This document shows positions 40,963-51,069 of a stretch of 64,000 nt of DNA, piece by piece. A program made the translations under genes and the position numbers. Within the stretch, counting starts at the first letter, position 1. The number at the start of each line of letters is the position of its first letter. Location of the stretch: assembly GCA_026988395.1 (NCBI GenBank), contig JALSLI010000197.1:1-64000 (forward strand). Reading direction: 5' to 3'. The notes under the pieces were generated by a model. It worked only from the letters and a program-made list of their open reading frames with translations. It made no database searches and was not told the DNA's origin. Source of the stretch: Flavobacteriaceae bacterium (GTDB lineage Bacteria > Bacteroidota > Bacteroidia > Flavobacteriales > Flavobacteriaceae).

Positions 40963-42543
40963 CTATTGTTTGTATTTTGATGCTATTTCTTTAGCTGCAT
41001 TTGTTAATACTTCTAATGCTTCGTCGGTTAATTTTCCGGCTTTTAAAGTATTTAAAACATCTTGATGTTTTGCTGTTAAATAAGCCAAATAATCTTTTTC
41101 AAATTCTTTTACTTTATCAACAGGAACATCTTTTAATAAATTTTTTGTACCTGCAAAAATAATTGCGATTTGTTGTTCTACAGGCATCGGGTCATTTTGT
41201 GCTTGTTTAAGGATTTCAACATTACGTCTTCCTTTTTCAATAACACTTAATGTTGCAGCATCTAAATCGGAACCAAATTTTGCAAACGCCTCTAATTCAC
41301 GGTATTGAGCTTGATCTAATTTTAAAGTTCCGGATACTTTTTTCATCGATTTAATTTGTGCATTACCACCAACACGAGATACCGAAATACCAACGTTAAT
41401 TGCAGGTTTAACACCAGAGTTAAATAAATCAATATCTAAAAATATTTGTCCGTCTGTAATAGAAATTACGTTTGTAGGGATATATGCCGATACGTCTCCT
41501 GCTTGTGTTTCAATAATTGGAAGAGCGGTTAAAGAACCTCCACCTTTTATTTTGTCTTTAATGGAGTTTGGTACGTCATTCATACGTTTTGCAATCTCAT
41601 CATCATTTACAATTTTTGCAGCTCTTTCTAATAATCTAGAGTGTAAATAGAATACATCTCCCGGATACGCTTCACGTCCCGGTGGACGTCTTAATAACAA
41701 CGAGATCTCACGATAAGCAACTGCTTGTTTAGATAAATCGTCATAAACAATTAAAGCAGGTTTTCCTTGGTCTCTAAAATATTCACCAATAGCGGCACCT
41801 GCAAATGGAGCATATACTTGCATTGCAGCAGGATCTGATGCGTTAGCAGCAACAACAGTTGTATAAGCCATAGCTCCTTTTTCTTCAAAATTTTGAACAA
41901 TAGCAGCTACAGTAGATGCTTTTTGCCCAATTGCTACGTATATACAATATACAGGTTCACCTGCATCATAAAATTCTTTTTGGTTGATAATGGTATCAAT
42001 AGCAACGGTTGATTTACCGGTTTGTCTATCGCCAATAATCAACTCACGTTGACCTCTACCAATAGGAATCATTGCATCAACTGCTTTTAATCCGGTTTGT
42101 AAAGGCTCTGTTACAGGTTGTCTAAAGATAACTCCTGGAGCTTTACGCTCTAAAGGCATTTCAAAAGTTTCTCCAACGATAGGTCCTTTTCCGTCAATAG
42201 GTTGCCCTAATGTATTTACGACACGACCTATAATACCATCACCTACTTTTAATGATGAAATTCGGTTTGTACGTTTTACGGTAGTACCTTCTTTAATTTC
42301 AGTAGAGTGACCTAAAATCACCACACCAACGTTGTCTTCTTCTAAGTTTAATACGATACCTTCGGTACCTCCATCAAATTCTACAAGTTCTCCGTATTGT
42401 ACGTTTTCTAATCCGAAAACACGTGCAATACCATCACCTACTTGCAAAACGGATCCAACTTCATTTAATGAAGCTTCATCATTAAAGTTGGCTAATTGTT
42501 CTTTTAATATTGCTGATACTTCAGCTGGTTTTATTGTTGCCAT
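40963..42543 (-). CDS. atpA: F1F0 ATP synthase alpha subunit
   Basis: [51 protein letters not shown]. Confidence 0.98.
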   Translation of the reverse strand: MATIKPAEVSAILKEQLANFNDEASLNEVGSVLQVGDGIARVFGLENVQYGELVEFDGGTEGIVLNLEEDNVGVVILGHSTEIKEGTTVKRTNRISSLKVGDGIIGRVVNTLGQPIDGKGPIVGETFEMPLERKAPGVIFRQPVTEPLQTGLKAVDAMIPIGRGQRELIIGDRQTGKSTVAIDTIINQKEFYDAGEPVYCIYVAIGQKASTVAAIVQNFEEKGAMAYTTVVAANASDPAAMQVYAPFAGAAIGEYFRDQGKPALIVYDDLSKQAVAYREISLLLRRPPGREAYPGDVFYLHSRLLERAAKIVNDDEIAKRMNDVPNSIKDKIKGGGSLTALPIIETQAGDVSAYIPTNVISITDGQIFLDIDLFNSGVKPAINVGISVSRVGGNAQIKSMKKVSGTLKLDQAQYRELEAFAKFGSDLDAATLSVIEKGRRNVEILKQAQNDPMPVEQQIAIIFAGTKNLLKDVPVDKVKEFEKDYLAYLTAKHQDVLNTLKAGKLTDEALEVLTNAAKEIASKYKQ

Positions 42544-42603
42544 ATTCGTTATTATTGAGTTTTTAACCTTTTTTATACTTAAAAGAGGTTATCATTCATT
42601 TTA

Positions 42604-43143
42604 TTATTTTTCTATTTTTTCAAAATTTCTTGATAAATTGTTTAATTTACCTGAAATACTAGCGTCTATTTGTTTATCTCCTATTTGTAAAATAAATCCA
42701 CCAATCACAGAATCATCTACAATGTTTTGCAAACTAACTTCTTTGCCGGTTTCTTGTTTTATTTTATTTAAAACTTTTTCTTTTAAATCGTCTGTTAAAG
42801 GCACTGCTGTTGTTACAATAGCAGAAGCAACATTTTGTGCTTTTTTAAATAGATATTGATATTGTTTTGCTACAAAAGGAAGCAAAGAAAGTCTTTTGTT
42901 TTTTAGTAATAATTGAATCACATTTTTTGTTATTTCATCAATTTTACCTCCAAAAACGGCATTTATTGCTTTTAACTTTTGCTCTGCCTTAAAAACAGGA
43001 TTGTTTAAAAACGATTGTAATTCTTTACTTTCTGCAATTGTATTTTCAATTAATTGCATGTCTTTATTTACAACGGCTTCTTTATTTTGTTTTTTAGCTA
43101 AGCTTAAAGCTGCTTTTGCGTAACGTAATGCTGCTCTGTTCAT
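42604..43143 (-). CDS. atpH: F1F0 ATP synthase delta subunit
   Basis: RAALRYAKAALSLAKKQ; DDSVIGGFILQIGDKQIDASISGKLNNL. Confidence 0.95.
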   Translation of the reverse strand: MNRAALRYAKAALSLAKKQNKEAVVNKDMQLIENTIAESKELQSFLNNPVFKAEQKLKAINAVFGGKIDEITKNVIQLLLKNKRLSLLPFVAKQYQYLFKKAQNVASAIVTTAVPLTDDLKEKVLNKIKQETGKEVSLQNIVDDSVIGGFILQIGDKQIDASISGKLNNLSRNFEKIEK

Positions 43144-43147
43144 CCTT

Positions 43148-43648
43148 TTAGTTTAAAGTCACTTCGTTTAGTAATTGATCAACTAATTGCAATTGTTTTT
43201 CCTTATCGGATAATTCTTTTTTCACAACTTTTTCGGCAATTGCAACAGATAATTCACCCATTTGTTTTTTCATATCTGAAATCGCTTTTGCTTTTTCGTT
43301 TTGAATTGCAACTTTAGTTTGCTCCATTAGTTTATTTGCTTGAATTTGAGCTTCTTCTTTAGCTTGATTAATGATATTATCTTTCATTTCTCTAGCATCT
43401 TTTAATAAAGCATCTCTTTCGGCTCTAGCTTCTTTTAAGATTTTTTCGTTATCTGCTTGTAAGTTAAGCATTTCTTGCTTAGCACGTTCGGCTCCTTCTA
43501 AAGCATTTTTAATATTATCTTCTCTTTCGTTAACTGCATCTAAAATTGGTTTCCATGCAAATTTTCTTAAAAGCAATAATAATCCTACAAAAAGTAAGAT
43601 TTGCCAAAAGAATAGTCCTACTGAAAATTCATTTAATAATTTATCCAT
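43148..43648 (-). CDS. atpF: F1F0 ATP synthase b subunit
   Basis: GLFFWQILLFVGLLLLLRKFAWKPILDAVNEREDNIKNAL. Confidence 0.96.
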   Translation of the reverse strand: MDKLLNEFSVGLFFWQILLFVGLLLLLRKFAWKPILDAVNEREDNIKNALEGAERAKQEMLNLQADNEKILKEARAERDALLKDAREMKDNIINQAKEEAQIQANKLMEQTKVAIQNEKAKAISDMKKQMGELSVAIAEKVVKKELSDKEKQLQLVDQLLNEVTLN

Positions 43649-43688
43649 TTATTTATCTATTTTTAAAGTAATCTAATTTTTTAATAAA

Positions 43689-43717
43689 ACCGATGATAAC
43701 CAACCGTTACCATCGGG
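43689..43717 (-). terminator. Intra-operonic hairpin between atpE and atpF (attenuator or RNA-stability element)
   Basis: ccgatgataac-caacc-gttaccatcgg; minus strand followed by TTTTATT. Confidence 0.5.
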
Positions 43718-43731
43718 TTCAAATTTTGGGT

Positions 43732-43923
43732 CTAGCTAGCAAATAATGCTGCGAAACCAATACCTTCAATAAGCGCTGCTGCAATAAGCATTGCTGTTTG
43801 AATTTTTCCGGAAGCTTCAGGTTGTCTTGCAATTGCATCCATTGCAGAACCACCAATTTTACCAATACCTAAACCGGCACCAATAACGATTAAACCTCCA
43901 CCAATAATACTTGGAATTGTCAT
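43732..43923 (-). CDS. atpE: F1F0 ATP synthase c subunit
   Basis: GGGLIVIGAGLGIGKIGGSAMDAIARQPEASGKIQTAMLIAAALIEGIGFAALF. Confidence 0.97.
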   Translation of the reverse strand: MTIPSIIGGGLIVIGAGLGIGKIGGSAMDAIARQPEASGKIQTAMLIAAALIEGIGFAALFAS

Positions 43924-43959
43924 AATAAATATATTTAATGATTAATAATATTCTTGTTT

Positions 43960-45087
43960 TTAATGTGCTTCTTCATGTTCATGTTCTTCTACTGCGGCTC
44001 CAAAATATAGAGCAGAAAGCATGGTAAAAATATATGCTTGTAATGCAGCTACTAATAATTCTAATAAGGATAGGGCAAACGCTAATAAAAACGATAAACC
44101 ACCACCAACTAGATTTTTATATAAAAAGATTAAACCAATTATACTCATAAGCACTACGTGACCGGCAAACATGTTTGCATAAAGACGTATTGTCAGAGCA
44201 AAAGGCTTAATAATAGTACCTAATAATTCGATTAATGCTAAAAATGGTCTAAGTAAAACCGGTACTCCCGGCATCCAAAAAATGTGTTTCCAGTAATCTT
44301 TTTTTGCCGTAAAAGTTGTGATAAGATATGTTAATAACGCTAATGCTACTGTAATAGCAATGTTACCGGTTACATTTACCCCTAGAGGAGTTAAACCAAA
44401 TAAATTTAAAAACCAAATAAAGAAAAATATGGTTAATAAATATGGCATGTATTTTTTATAGTGTTTTTCACCAATATTTGGAATTGCAATATCATCCCTA
44501 ATATAAAGTATAATTGGCTCTAAGAAACGACCGGGTCCCTTTGCGATTCCGCCATTTTTGCTATAAGATTTTGCTAATCCGGAAAACAATAAAAACATTA
44601 ATAATCCGGTTATCATAATCATAAACACATTTTTTGTAATGGAAAAATCTATAGGTTTTTTGTTTGTTTCAAATCCTTTTTCGTTGTGTTCTATTTTTCC
44701 ACTTGCATCAGTTCTGTAAATATGGCCGTTTCCATGAGAAATAGCATAATATTTACCATTGCTTTCTACAACACCATTTCCTTCGTGAAATTTTGAAGAA
44801 GAAAAGATATGTAAACCTTCATCCCATAAAATAACAGGTAAAGGAAATTCTATTCCCTTTGTAATGTGAAATCCATGTGTATCTTGCAAGTGATGCTTGA
44901 TGTCTTTTTTTATTTTGTCTTTTAAACTTAAGTTTTCTTCTCCATGTTGGTTGTGTTCGGAACTATGGTTTTCCGTTTGATGTGATGTAGTTTCATGTTT
45001 TGCTTCTTCATGATGCTCTTGTGCAACAAGATTACTTATTGAAAATAAAGTAATTATTGTTAGGATGTGTAGTGCTCTTTTCAACAT
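43960..45087 (-). CDS. atpB: F1F0 ATP synthase a subunit with long His-rich N-terminal extension
   Basis: TIRLYANMFAGHVVL; N-terminal signal-like segment followed by EHHEEAKHETTSHQTENHSSEHNQHGEE. Confidence 0.95.
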   Translation of the reverse strand: MLKRALHILTIITLFSISNLVAQEHHEEAKHETTSHQTENHSSEHNQHGEENLSLKDKIKKDIKHHLQDTHGFHITKGIEFPLPVILWDEGLHIFSSSKFHEGNGVVESNGKYYAISHGNGHIYRTDASGKIEHNEKGFETNKKPIDFSITKNVFMIMITGLLMFLLFSGLAKSYSKNGGIAKGPGRFLEPIILYIRDDIAIPNIGEKHYKKYMPYLLTIFFFIWFLNLFGLTPLGVNVTGNIAITVALALLTYLITTFTAKKDYWKHIFWMPGVPVLLRPFLALIELLGTIIKPFALTIRLYANMFAGHVVLMSIIGLIFLYKNLVGGGLSFLLAFALSLLELLVAALQAYIFTMLSALYFGAAVEEHEHEEAH

Positions 45088-45164
45088 TTTAAACTCTTAA
45101 ATTTGAGATTTTTAAATTTTTGCAAATGTATAACATAAATGCTTAACCGGAAAATAAAAAATGG

Positions 45165-45554
45165 TTAAAATTTTAAGTTGTTTAGTATTTTACTTACGAT
45201 AAGCGATTCGTAAATTAAACAAATAGTGTACGGAATGAAAAAGGTGATTATTTCCGCTTTTGTAAGAATGCCATCTTTTTTATAAGTTGGATAGATAAAG
45301 ATGAAAAAAAGTGCAAATTTCAATAAACTTGAGGTCATAAAGGCAAACCCGATTTGATCTTTATATTTATTTTTAAAAAAATCGACAAAGAGAAAAAATA
45401 AAATTACCAAACTACTATTTAAAATGTATGCTGTTTTAATTAAATTATGTTCTGCATTTATTTGATATTTATCAGAAATTTTTAGTTGTATAGTATAAGA
45501 GGATAGTAGTAGTATTATTAGAATTAGATATTTTGCTGTTTTTTTTTGAAACAT
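45165..45554 (-). CDS. Small membrane protein of ATP synthase region (hypothetical)
   Basis: Four hydrophobic segments, syntenic between atpZ-like gene and atpB; ATG at 45554 preferred. Confidence 0.65.
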   Translation of the reverse strand: MFQKKTAKYLILIILLLSSYTIQLKISDKYQINAEHNLIKTAYILNSSLVILFFLFVDFFKNKYKDQIGFAFMTSSLLKFALFFIFIYPTYKKDGILTKAEIITFFIPYTICLIYESLIVSKILNNLKF

Positions 45555-45612
45555 TTGGTATAGATTTAACTCAAAATAAAGAATCACCTGTGCAATGAAC
45601 AGAGGTGATTTT

Positions 45613-45831
45613 TTAATCTTGAATTTTTTGTAGTTTTTTTATGAGTAAAAACATTGAGCCAATAAAAGCAATAACCACAATTATTAAAGTATAGTAATTA
45701 TTATCATTAGGATATTTTTGGTCTAACCATTTTCCTAATTTTGCAGAAAGAAAAATAGTTAATCCCAACTCTAACCCAAGGCCGGAAAAAAATAACAGTT
45801 TGTTAAGCTGTTTTTTCTGATTTTTTGCCAT
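45613..45831 (-). CDS. AtpZ/AtpI family protein
   Basis: LNKLLFFSGLGLELGLTIFLSAKLGKWLDQKYP...IGSMFLLIKKLQK. Confidence 0.88.
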   Translation of the reverse strand: MAKNQKKQLNKLLFFSGLGLELGLTIFLSAKLGKWLDQKYPNDNNYYTLIIVVIAFIGSMFLLIKKLQKIQD

Positions 45832-46207
45832 GTTTTAATTCTTTAACAGAACCTTTCATAGAGCAAGTAACGTTAAATTCAGCTCCAGGTTCTACGGCTA
45901 ATTTACCCATAACAACTTCTCCTTGAACTTTTGCGGAGCTTTTAAGAGTTAGCATGTCATCAACTTTTAGTGTACCTATAATTGTTCCTTCTATGTCTGC
46001 ATTGTGGCAGATAGCATCTCCTTTAATTACGCCTTGTTTTCCTAAAATTATTCTTGCTTTAGTTTTTATAGTACCTTCTATTTTACCATCGATTCTAAAA
46101 TCGCCTTCAGAGATAATATCACCTTTAAAAGTAGTATTTGCTCCAATGATATTTCGTTCGTTCATTGTGTTAGTTGTATTTTTAGTATTTTTTTTCTCAG
46201 AAAACAT
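45803..46207 (-). CDS. Bactofilin (polymer-forming cytoskeletal protein)
   Basis: NIIGANTTFKGDIISEGDFRIDGKIEGTIKTKARIILGKQGVIKGDAICHNADIEGTIIG. Confidence 0.93.
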   Translation of the reverse strand: MFSEKKNTKNTTNTMNERNIIGANTTFKGDIISEGDFRIDGKIEGTIKTKARIILGKQGVIKGDAICHNADIEGTIIGTLKVDDMLTLKSSAKVQGEVVMGKLAVEPGAEFNVTCSMKGSVKELKHGKKSEKTA

Positions 46208-46230
46208 ATTATTTATTTTTAAAAGGTTTA

Positions 46231-48621
46231 TTATTTTTTTGGTCTTTTGTTTGTTGGAGGACCCATAGATTTCCGCTCTTTAATCTTTTTGAGCATTTCT
46301 TGGTTTGAGGGAAGTCTTCCTTTTCGTTTTATATTTTCTTTTCCTGTATTAGCTTGTTCTTTTTTTTGTTTTTTTTCTTTCTTTTTCTTTTTTCCGGTTA
46401 AAAAGTCAATAATTTCTTGTGCTCTTTTTGCTTCTACAGTGTTTGGGTAGTTGTTTACAATAAAATTAAGAGATTTAAGATATTCCTTTTTTCCTAATGT
46501 TTTTGCAATTGCTTGTGCTTTTAAGAGCTCAAATTTTGCTTTTATTGGGGATTCTTCTAAACTTACCAAGTTGTTATTGCAATCTTCTATTACTTGTTGG
46601 TATTCTTTATTTTGATATCGTTCATATATCTTTTTATATTTATTTTCAGGTGAATCTGCATCATCTGATGTATCCTTCTTTTCAGGGTGTAAAATTAATT
46701 GTGCATATTTAGAATCCGGATATTCTGTAGTAATTTTATCTTTGTAAAATGTACTTTTAGCATCATTACCTATTTGTGCATATGCTTTGTATAAATGATA
46801 GTAGGCAGGTAATGTTAGATTAGAATCTTTTAAGTTGAACTGTAATAGCTTTTCCAATTGTGTTATGGCTAGCTTTGGTTTTTTAAACTGTTCTTTATAT
46901 AAAACACCTAAATTATAATAGGATTTATTTCTAATTTTGTTAATGCTGTCTATTTTAGTTTGTTCACTTGGTATTTTATCTAAATAAGTTGCTAATTCAT
47001 ATTTTTTTGTGTCTTTTTCTTCGTTATTTTCGGCTTCTTTTTCTTTAATTTCTTCTTCATTTGCTGTGGTTTTATCTGATAATCGCCAATTATCTTCTAA
47101 AGGTCTGTTTCCCCAAGTTTTTTTAAATTCTTCTTCTCCAAAACTTACGGTTTGCGTATTGTAGAAATAAAACTTGCTTCCTTTTTTTAAAGCGTTACCG
47201 GAATTTAAACTTCCAAACCCACTAAAATTTTTTCCTTTTTTGTTTTTAGCTATAATTTCGGCTTCTTTATCTTTTTGCTTTAATTTTTTAATATAATCTT
47301 TAAAATAAGCTTCTCTTTCCGGAATGCTCATTGCTATCAAATTAAGAATACTATCGTTTTGTTTGATATCGTTTTCTAAGCGAATAACGTAATCCAAGCT
47401 TTTGCGAAGACGTTTTATTTTTCTAAAGCGTTTTGATTTTGGAAGTATAGAGAGGTTAATCACACTGTCGTAATACGCACCTGATGTTACAAATTTTGCT
47501 TTATCAAAATAAATATCTCCCAAAGCTTCGTATGCTTTATCTTTTTGGACGTCTTTTGCTAATTTTGTTCTTAATGATTTTTTAAAATACGCAATTGCTT
47601 GATTTGTGTGATTGTTGACAGATTCAATTTTACCGATTTGATAAAAGATACCATCTAAATATGGTCTATTATCTCGATTTTTGGTTAGTTTTTTAAGATT
47701 TTCCAATAAAGCATCTGTATTATCGGTTGCTTTGTTATAATTTTTTGCTCTTTCCAGTTGTGCATAAATACGAAAACGATAAGGTGCTTTTTTATTGTTT
47801 TTTATTTTATCAAAAGCCATATTAGAGGAATCGATTTTTCCTTGATTTCGGAATAATTGTCCTAAAATAAAAGCATTTCTCGTTGCTTGGTTGTAGTTTT
47901 TATGCGTGTATTTTAAGGCTTGGTTTAAGTGATTAATCACTTGTTGTGTGCTGTCCATTTGCATATAAGCCATTGCCAAAGCGGTATGAGCATCATCTTT
48001 AATATTGTCTTCTAAATCTTTATTCTTGGTTAAATATTTGTCTAATTTATAGATGGCATCTTCTTCTTGTCCAAGTCGAATGAGTGATTTGGCTTCCCAA
48101 ACTCTGGCTGTTTGAAACAAATCGGATTTAGGATATTTTTTAATCATGTATTTAAAGGTTTCCAGAGCAGGAACAAAACGTTGGTCGTAATATCTAGACT
48201 TCCCTAATAAAAAATATGCATCATCAATTTGTTTGTTTTTTTCTTTTGTTCCGATATTTATCGAATGTTTTTGGATGGCTTTTACAGCTTTTTCTTCAGC
48301 CCGTTCAAAACCTTGTGCATTGGATTTAGAACTTGATTCAACCGAAAGTTTAGAACCCGGAGTTTTTGGTAAGGCCAAGACATCTTTTTCTTTAATTTTT
48401 AATGGTTCTATTGGTAAAATTTTGCTGAAATCATCTTCATAAGCATCGTCTATTTCTTTTTTCGCTTTGTCAAATGCCAAATTACCGTTGTACAAAACGT
48501 TGTATTTTGCAGCAGTGGAGTGTAGAGTTCTACTTACAATAGTATCTTTATTGGTAGAACAACTCCAGAAAACCAAAGCAAAAGCGGTTAGTATCGAATA
48601 TAGAATTTTTATGCCTTTCAA
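46231..48621 (-). CDS. porW: Type IX secretion system lipoprotein PorW/SprE (TPR-rich)
   Basis: Lipobox FWSCSTNKDTIVSRTLHSTAAKYNVLYNGNLAFDKAKKEID, TPR repeats, basic Pro-rich C-terminus. Confidence 0.9.
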   Translation of the reverse strand: MKGIKILYSILTAFALVFWSCSTNKDTIVSRTLHSTAAKYNVLYNGNLAFDKAKKEIDDAYEDDFSKILPIEPLKIKEKDVLALPKTPGSKLSVESSSKSNAQGFERAEEKAVKAIQKHSINIGTKEKNKQIDDAYFLLGKSRYYDQRFVPALETFKYMIKKYPKSDLFQTARVWEAKSLIRLGQEEDAIYKLDKYLTKNKDLEDNIKDDAHTALAMAYMQMDSTQQVINHLNQALKYTHKNYNQATRNAFILGQLFRNQGKIDSSNMAFDKIKNNKKAPYRFRIYAQLERAKNYNKATDNTDALLENLKKLTKNRDNRPYLDGIFYQIGKIESVNNHTNQAIAYFKKSLRTKLAKDVQKDKAYEALGDIYFDKAKFVTSGAYYDSVINLSILPKSKRFRKIKRLRKSLDYVIRLENDIKQNDSILNLIAMSIPEREAYFKDYIKKLKQKDKEAEIIAKNKKGKNFSGFGSLNSGNALKKGSKFYFYNTQTVSFGEEEFKKTWGNRPLEDNWRLSDKTTANEEEIKEKEAENNEEKDTKKYELATYLDKIPSEQTKIDSINKIRNKSYYNLGVLYKEQFKKPKLAITQLEKLLQFNLKDSNLTLPAYYHLYKAYAQIGNDAKSTFYKDKITTEYPDSKYAQLILHPEKKDTSDDADSPENKYKKIYERYQNKEYQQVIEDCNNNLVSLEESPIKAKFELLKAQAIAKTLGKKEYLKSLNFIVNNYPNTVEAKRAQEIIDFLTGKKKKKEKKQKKEQANTGKENIKRKGRLPSNQEMLKKIKERKSMGPPTNKRPKK

Positions 48622-48724
48622 AAGATATTTTTTGTTGCTAAAATAACTAAAATCCCTTAATTTTATTGTTTAAAGGACTGTAAAAGTACAATTATTTTTT
48701 AAATTCGTTTACCGAAAGAAATTT

Positions 48725-49714
48725 TTATCGTTTTACCAGTTTAAAAGTATTGGTTTTACTTTCGGTTTTAACTCGTAAAAAATAAACACCTTTCATTAAA
48801 TTGTCGGTATTTAAAACAGTACTGTTTCTTACAACCTGTAACCGTTTCCCGTTAAGGGAAATTAATTCCAATGAGATTATTTTTTGCTTACTTGATACTT
48901 TAACAATATCTTTTACAGGATTAGGATAAATGGAAATCCGAGTTAAATACTCATCATTAATATTGGTAGTTGTGCTATTGTGAATTACGCCAACAGCATC
49001 TAGGTCAAATCCGCCGGAACTGAAAGCCGTAGGATAAGGATCGTTTACGATATTATTTTGATTGTCATATGTTGCAAACGAAGGATTAACAGTACCAACA
49101 ACATCAATTAATTTAATATAATTGATGTTGTTTAAGTTTACTGTTGTGCCTTGAATAAGGTTGTTTAAATCGGATAAATCAAAAGGTGTTCCGTAATTAG
49201 CAATGTATTTTCCTGCTAAATCATGTATGTTTCGTGCATTTATAAATCCGAAACTGTCTATTTGTGTATTGCTTGGCATTTCGGAAATTGCCGGAAATCG
49301 TACATATTCAACGCCATCGGTACTGACTTCAACAAAAGCAAATTCTAAAAATGCCATTTCGGAGCCGTCTTCTTGTAAAAAGCCGTTTTCAAAAATAGCA
49401 AAATCTGCTCCTTGTCCGTTGGTAATAGGATGGTTAAAAGTTAGAATTGCCATTCCACCATCACCTAAACTCACAACATTATTATTTGGTTGTCCAACAG
49501 CGTTGTTTTCTGCACCGTAATCTGCAAAACCGTTATCCGGAAAGGCAATATCGAGATAACCTCTTGTAACGCTAACCGAATTTGCCCAATCAATAAAACG
49601 CGTATCGTCTTTATAAATTGCCGTAGTACCGGAAATGCCAACTTGAGGCGGAAAACTTTGAGCTTGTAAAAACAAGACAAATAATAAAAATATGCTAGTG
49701 AGTTTTGTTTTCAA
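48725..49714 (-). CDS. T9SS type A sorting domain-containing secreted protein
   Basis: Signal peptide; FAIFENGFLQEDGSEMAFLEFAFVEVSTDGVEYVRFPA; C-terminal ISIYPNPVKDIVKV...MKGVYFLRVKTESKTNTFKLVKR. Confidence 0.9.
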   Translation of the reverse strand: MKTKLTSIFLLFVLFLQAQSFPPQVGISGTTAIYKDDTRFIDWANSVSVTRGYLDIAFPDNGFADYGAENNAVGQPNNNVVSLGDGGMAILTFNHPITNGQGADFAIFENGFLQEDGSEMAFLEFAFVEVSTDGVEYVRFPAISEMPSNTQIDSFGFINARNIHDLAGKYIANYGTPFDLSDLNNLIQGTTVNLNNINYIKLIDVVGTVNPSFATYDNQNNIVNDPYPTAFSSGGFDLDAVGVIHNSTTTNINDEYLTRISIYPNPVKDIVKVSSKQKIISLELISLNGKRLQVVRNSTVLNTDNLMKGVYFLRVKTESKTNTFKLVKR

Positions 49715-49718
49715 AATC

Positions 49719-50693
49719 TTATTTTTTGATGATTTTTTTAATAGCTATTTTATTATCTTGTTGAATTTTAATAAAATAAACACCGGTTGCAAAATTGCTT
49801 AAATCCATTTGTTCTGTTTCATTGCAATTGGTATTGGAATAGATTTGTTTTCCGTTAAGGTCATTAATTGTAATGGAAGCATCTTTACAATTTTGAATGT
49901 TTAATACATCGTTTACCGGATTTGGATACATATTAATATTGGAAATTAAATCATTTTCGGTAGTGGAAAGTGTGGTAGAATATACTAAATCATCCATTGC
50001 AAAATAATAAGGAGTGTATGAATCGCTTGCACTCATTTCAAATTTTAGACCTTTTACATTGCCAAGGGAAGATAAATCTACGTTAGTCCAGTCACCAACA
50101 ATAATTGCATTTCCGTTAGTAAAATCTGCTAAATAGAAATCAATTGAATTTCCCAGTGTATCATCTCCTGAAACACCAAGCGTTCCGTTGTCATCTAAAA
50201 CGGCTGTAATGGTTAATTTAAAATAATCTCCTGATTGAAAATCGTGACCGGTTCCATCAGATCCATCCATAAATTTGTACGCCCAAACACTATTGGTTAT
50301 TTGTACGGATTGTACATTTACCGTTTGGTCAAAAGTCATGGCATCACCACTGTACGTATAAACAAATGCGTAGTTTGAAGAACCGTTTGCTCCGCCGCCA
50401 TTTGATGAATAAGCAGAATAATTTGTATAGCTTGCCGTGTTTAGATCGGTTTGGTTGGAATAGGCAAAACCATTCCAGTAATCATAAACACCTGTATTAG
50501 TGTAATTTACGTAAAAATTAGCCATTTGGTCTTCGTAAGAAATAATTTGACCGGAACCATCGGTTGCAGTATATTCGGTTTCGCCGTTAAAATAACCGGA
50601 ATTAGGAACAGTTAAGCCCTCAAAAGTAACGGTAGTTTGTGCAAAAATAAAATTTGCGATAAAATAGGTAAATAAAAGTAGTTGTTTTTTCAT
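49719..50693 (-). CDS. DUF4465-like, T9SS type A sorting domain-containing secreted protein
   Basis: TFEGLTVPNSGYFNG...YDYWNGFAYSNQTDLNTASYTNYSAYS; C-terminal NMYPNPVNDVLNI...FATGVYFIKIQQDNKIAIKKIIKK. Confidence 0.88.
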   Translation of the reverse strand: MKKQLLLFTYFIANFIFAQTTVTFEGLTVPNSGYFNGETEYTATDGSGQIISYEDQMANFYVNYTNTGVYDYWNGFAYSNQTDLNTASYTNYSAYSSNGGGANGSSNYAFVYTYSGDAMTFDQTVNVQSVQITNSVWAYKFMDGSDGTGHDFQSGDYFKLTITAVLDDNGTLGVSGDDTLGNSIDFYLADFTNGNAIIVGDWTNVDLSSLGNVKGLKFEMSASDSYTPYYFAMDDLVYSTTLSTTENDLISNINMYPNPVNDVLNIQNCKDASITINDLNGKQIYSNTNCNETEQMDLSNFATGVYFIKIQQDNKIAIKKIIKK

Positions 50694-50814
50694 GATAATA
50701 AATTTGTTAATTAATAATTTATTCCAAAAACAACCGGAAAAATAGTATAGATGATTATATGCAAAGGCATATTTTCACCCATTGCTTTTATCCCGAAAGC
50801 TGTTGGATGTTTTT

Positions 50815-50985
50815 AGAAAAGGCAGGTATTCTGACTTACTCTTTTACTTTAAACGCCTTCCCGTTTTATGCAAACAGTGGCAAAATGTTTAAAGCTTTTT
50901 AGAGATTACAGCAGCGGGAACTGTTGCCGATTTTCACGGCATTCCCTTTTAAACGATTTTACTCGTACCTTAATCTGTTACAAAT
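50815..50985 (-). promoter_or_regulatory. Cobalamin (B12) riboswitch
   Basis: Minus strand: AAAAGGGAATGCCGTGAAAATCGGCAACAGTTCCCGCTGCTGTAA...GCCACTG...CGGGAAGGCG...GTAAGTCAGAATACCTGCC; matches the conserved cobalamin riboswitch core. Confidence 0.93.
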
Positions 50986-51069
50986 TTACATATAAATTTG
51001 GATAAAATGCACAAAAAAATGCCGATCTTAAAATCGGCACTTTTATAAATAATTTTATGTTGTTTAAAA

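Noticed and set aside
42332-42859. 175-aa plus-strand ORF spanning atpA/atpH
   Set aside because: Antisense to two certain ATP synthase genes; Ser/Phe-rich shadow composition
49203-49520. 105-aa ORF antisense to T9SS protein
   Set aside because: Shadow ORF; opposite strand has signal peptide and sorting domain
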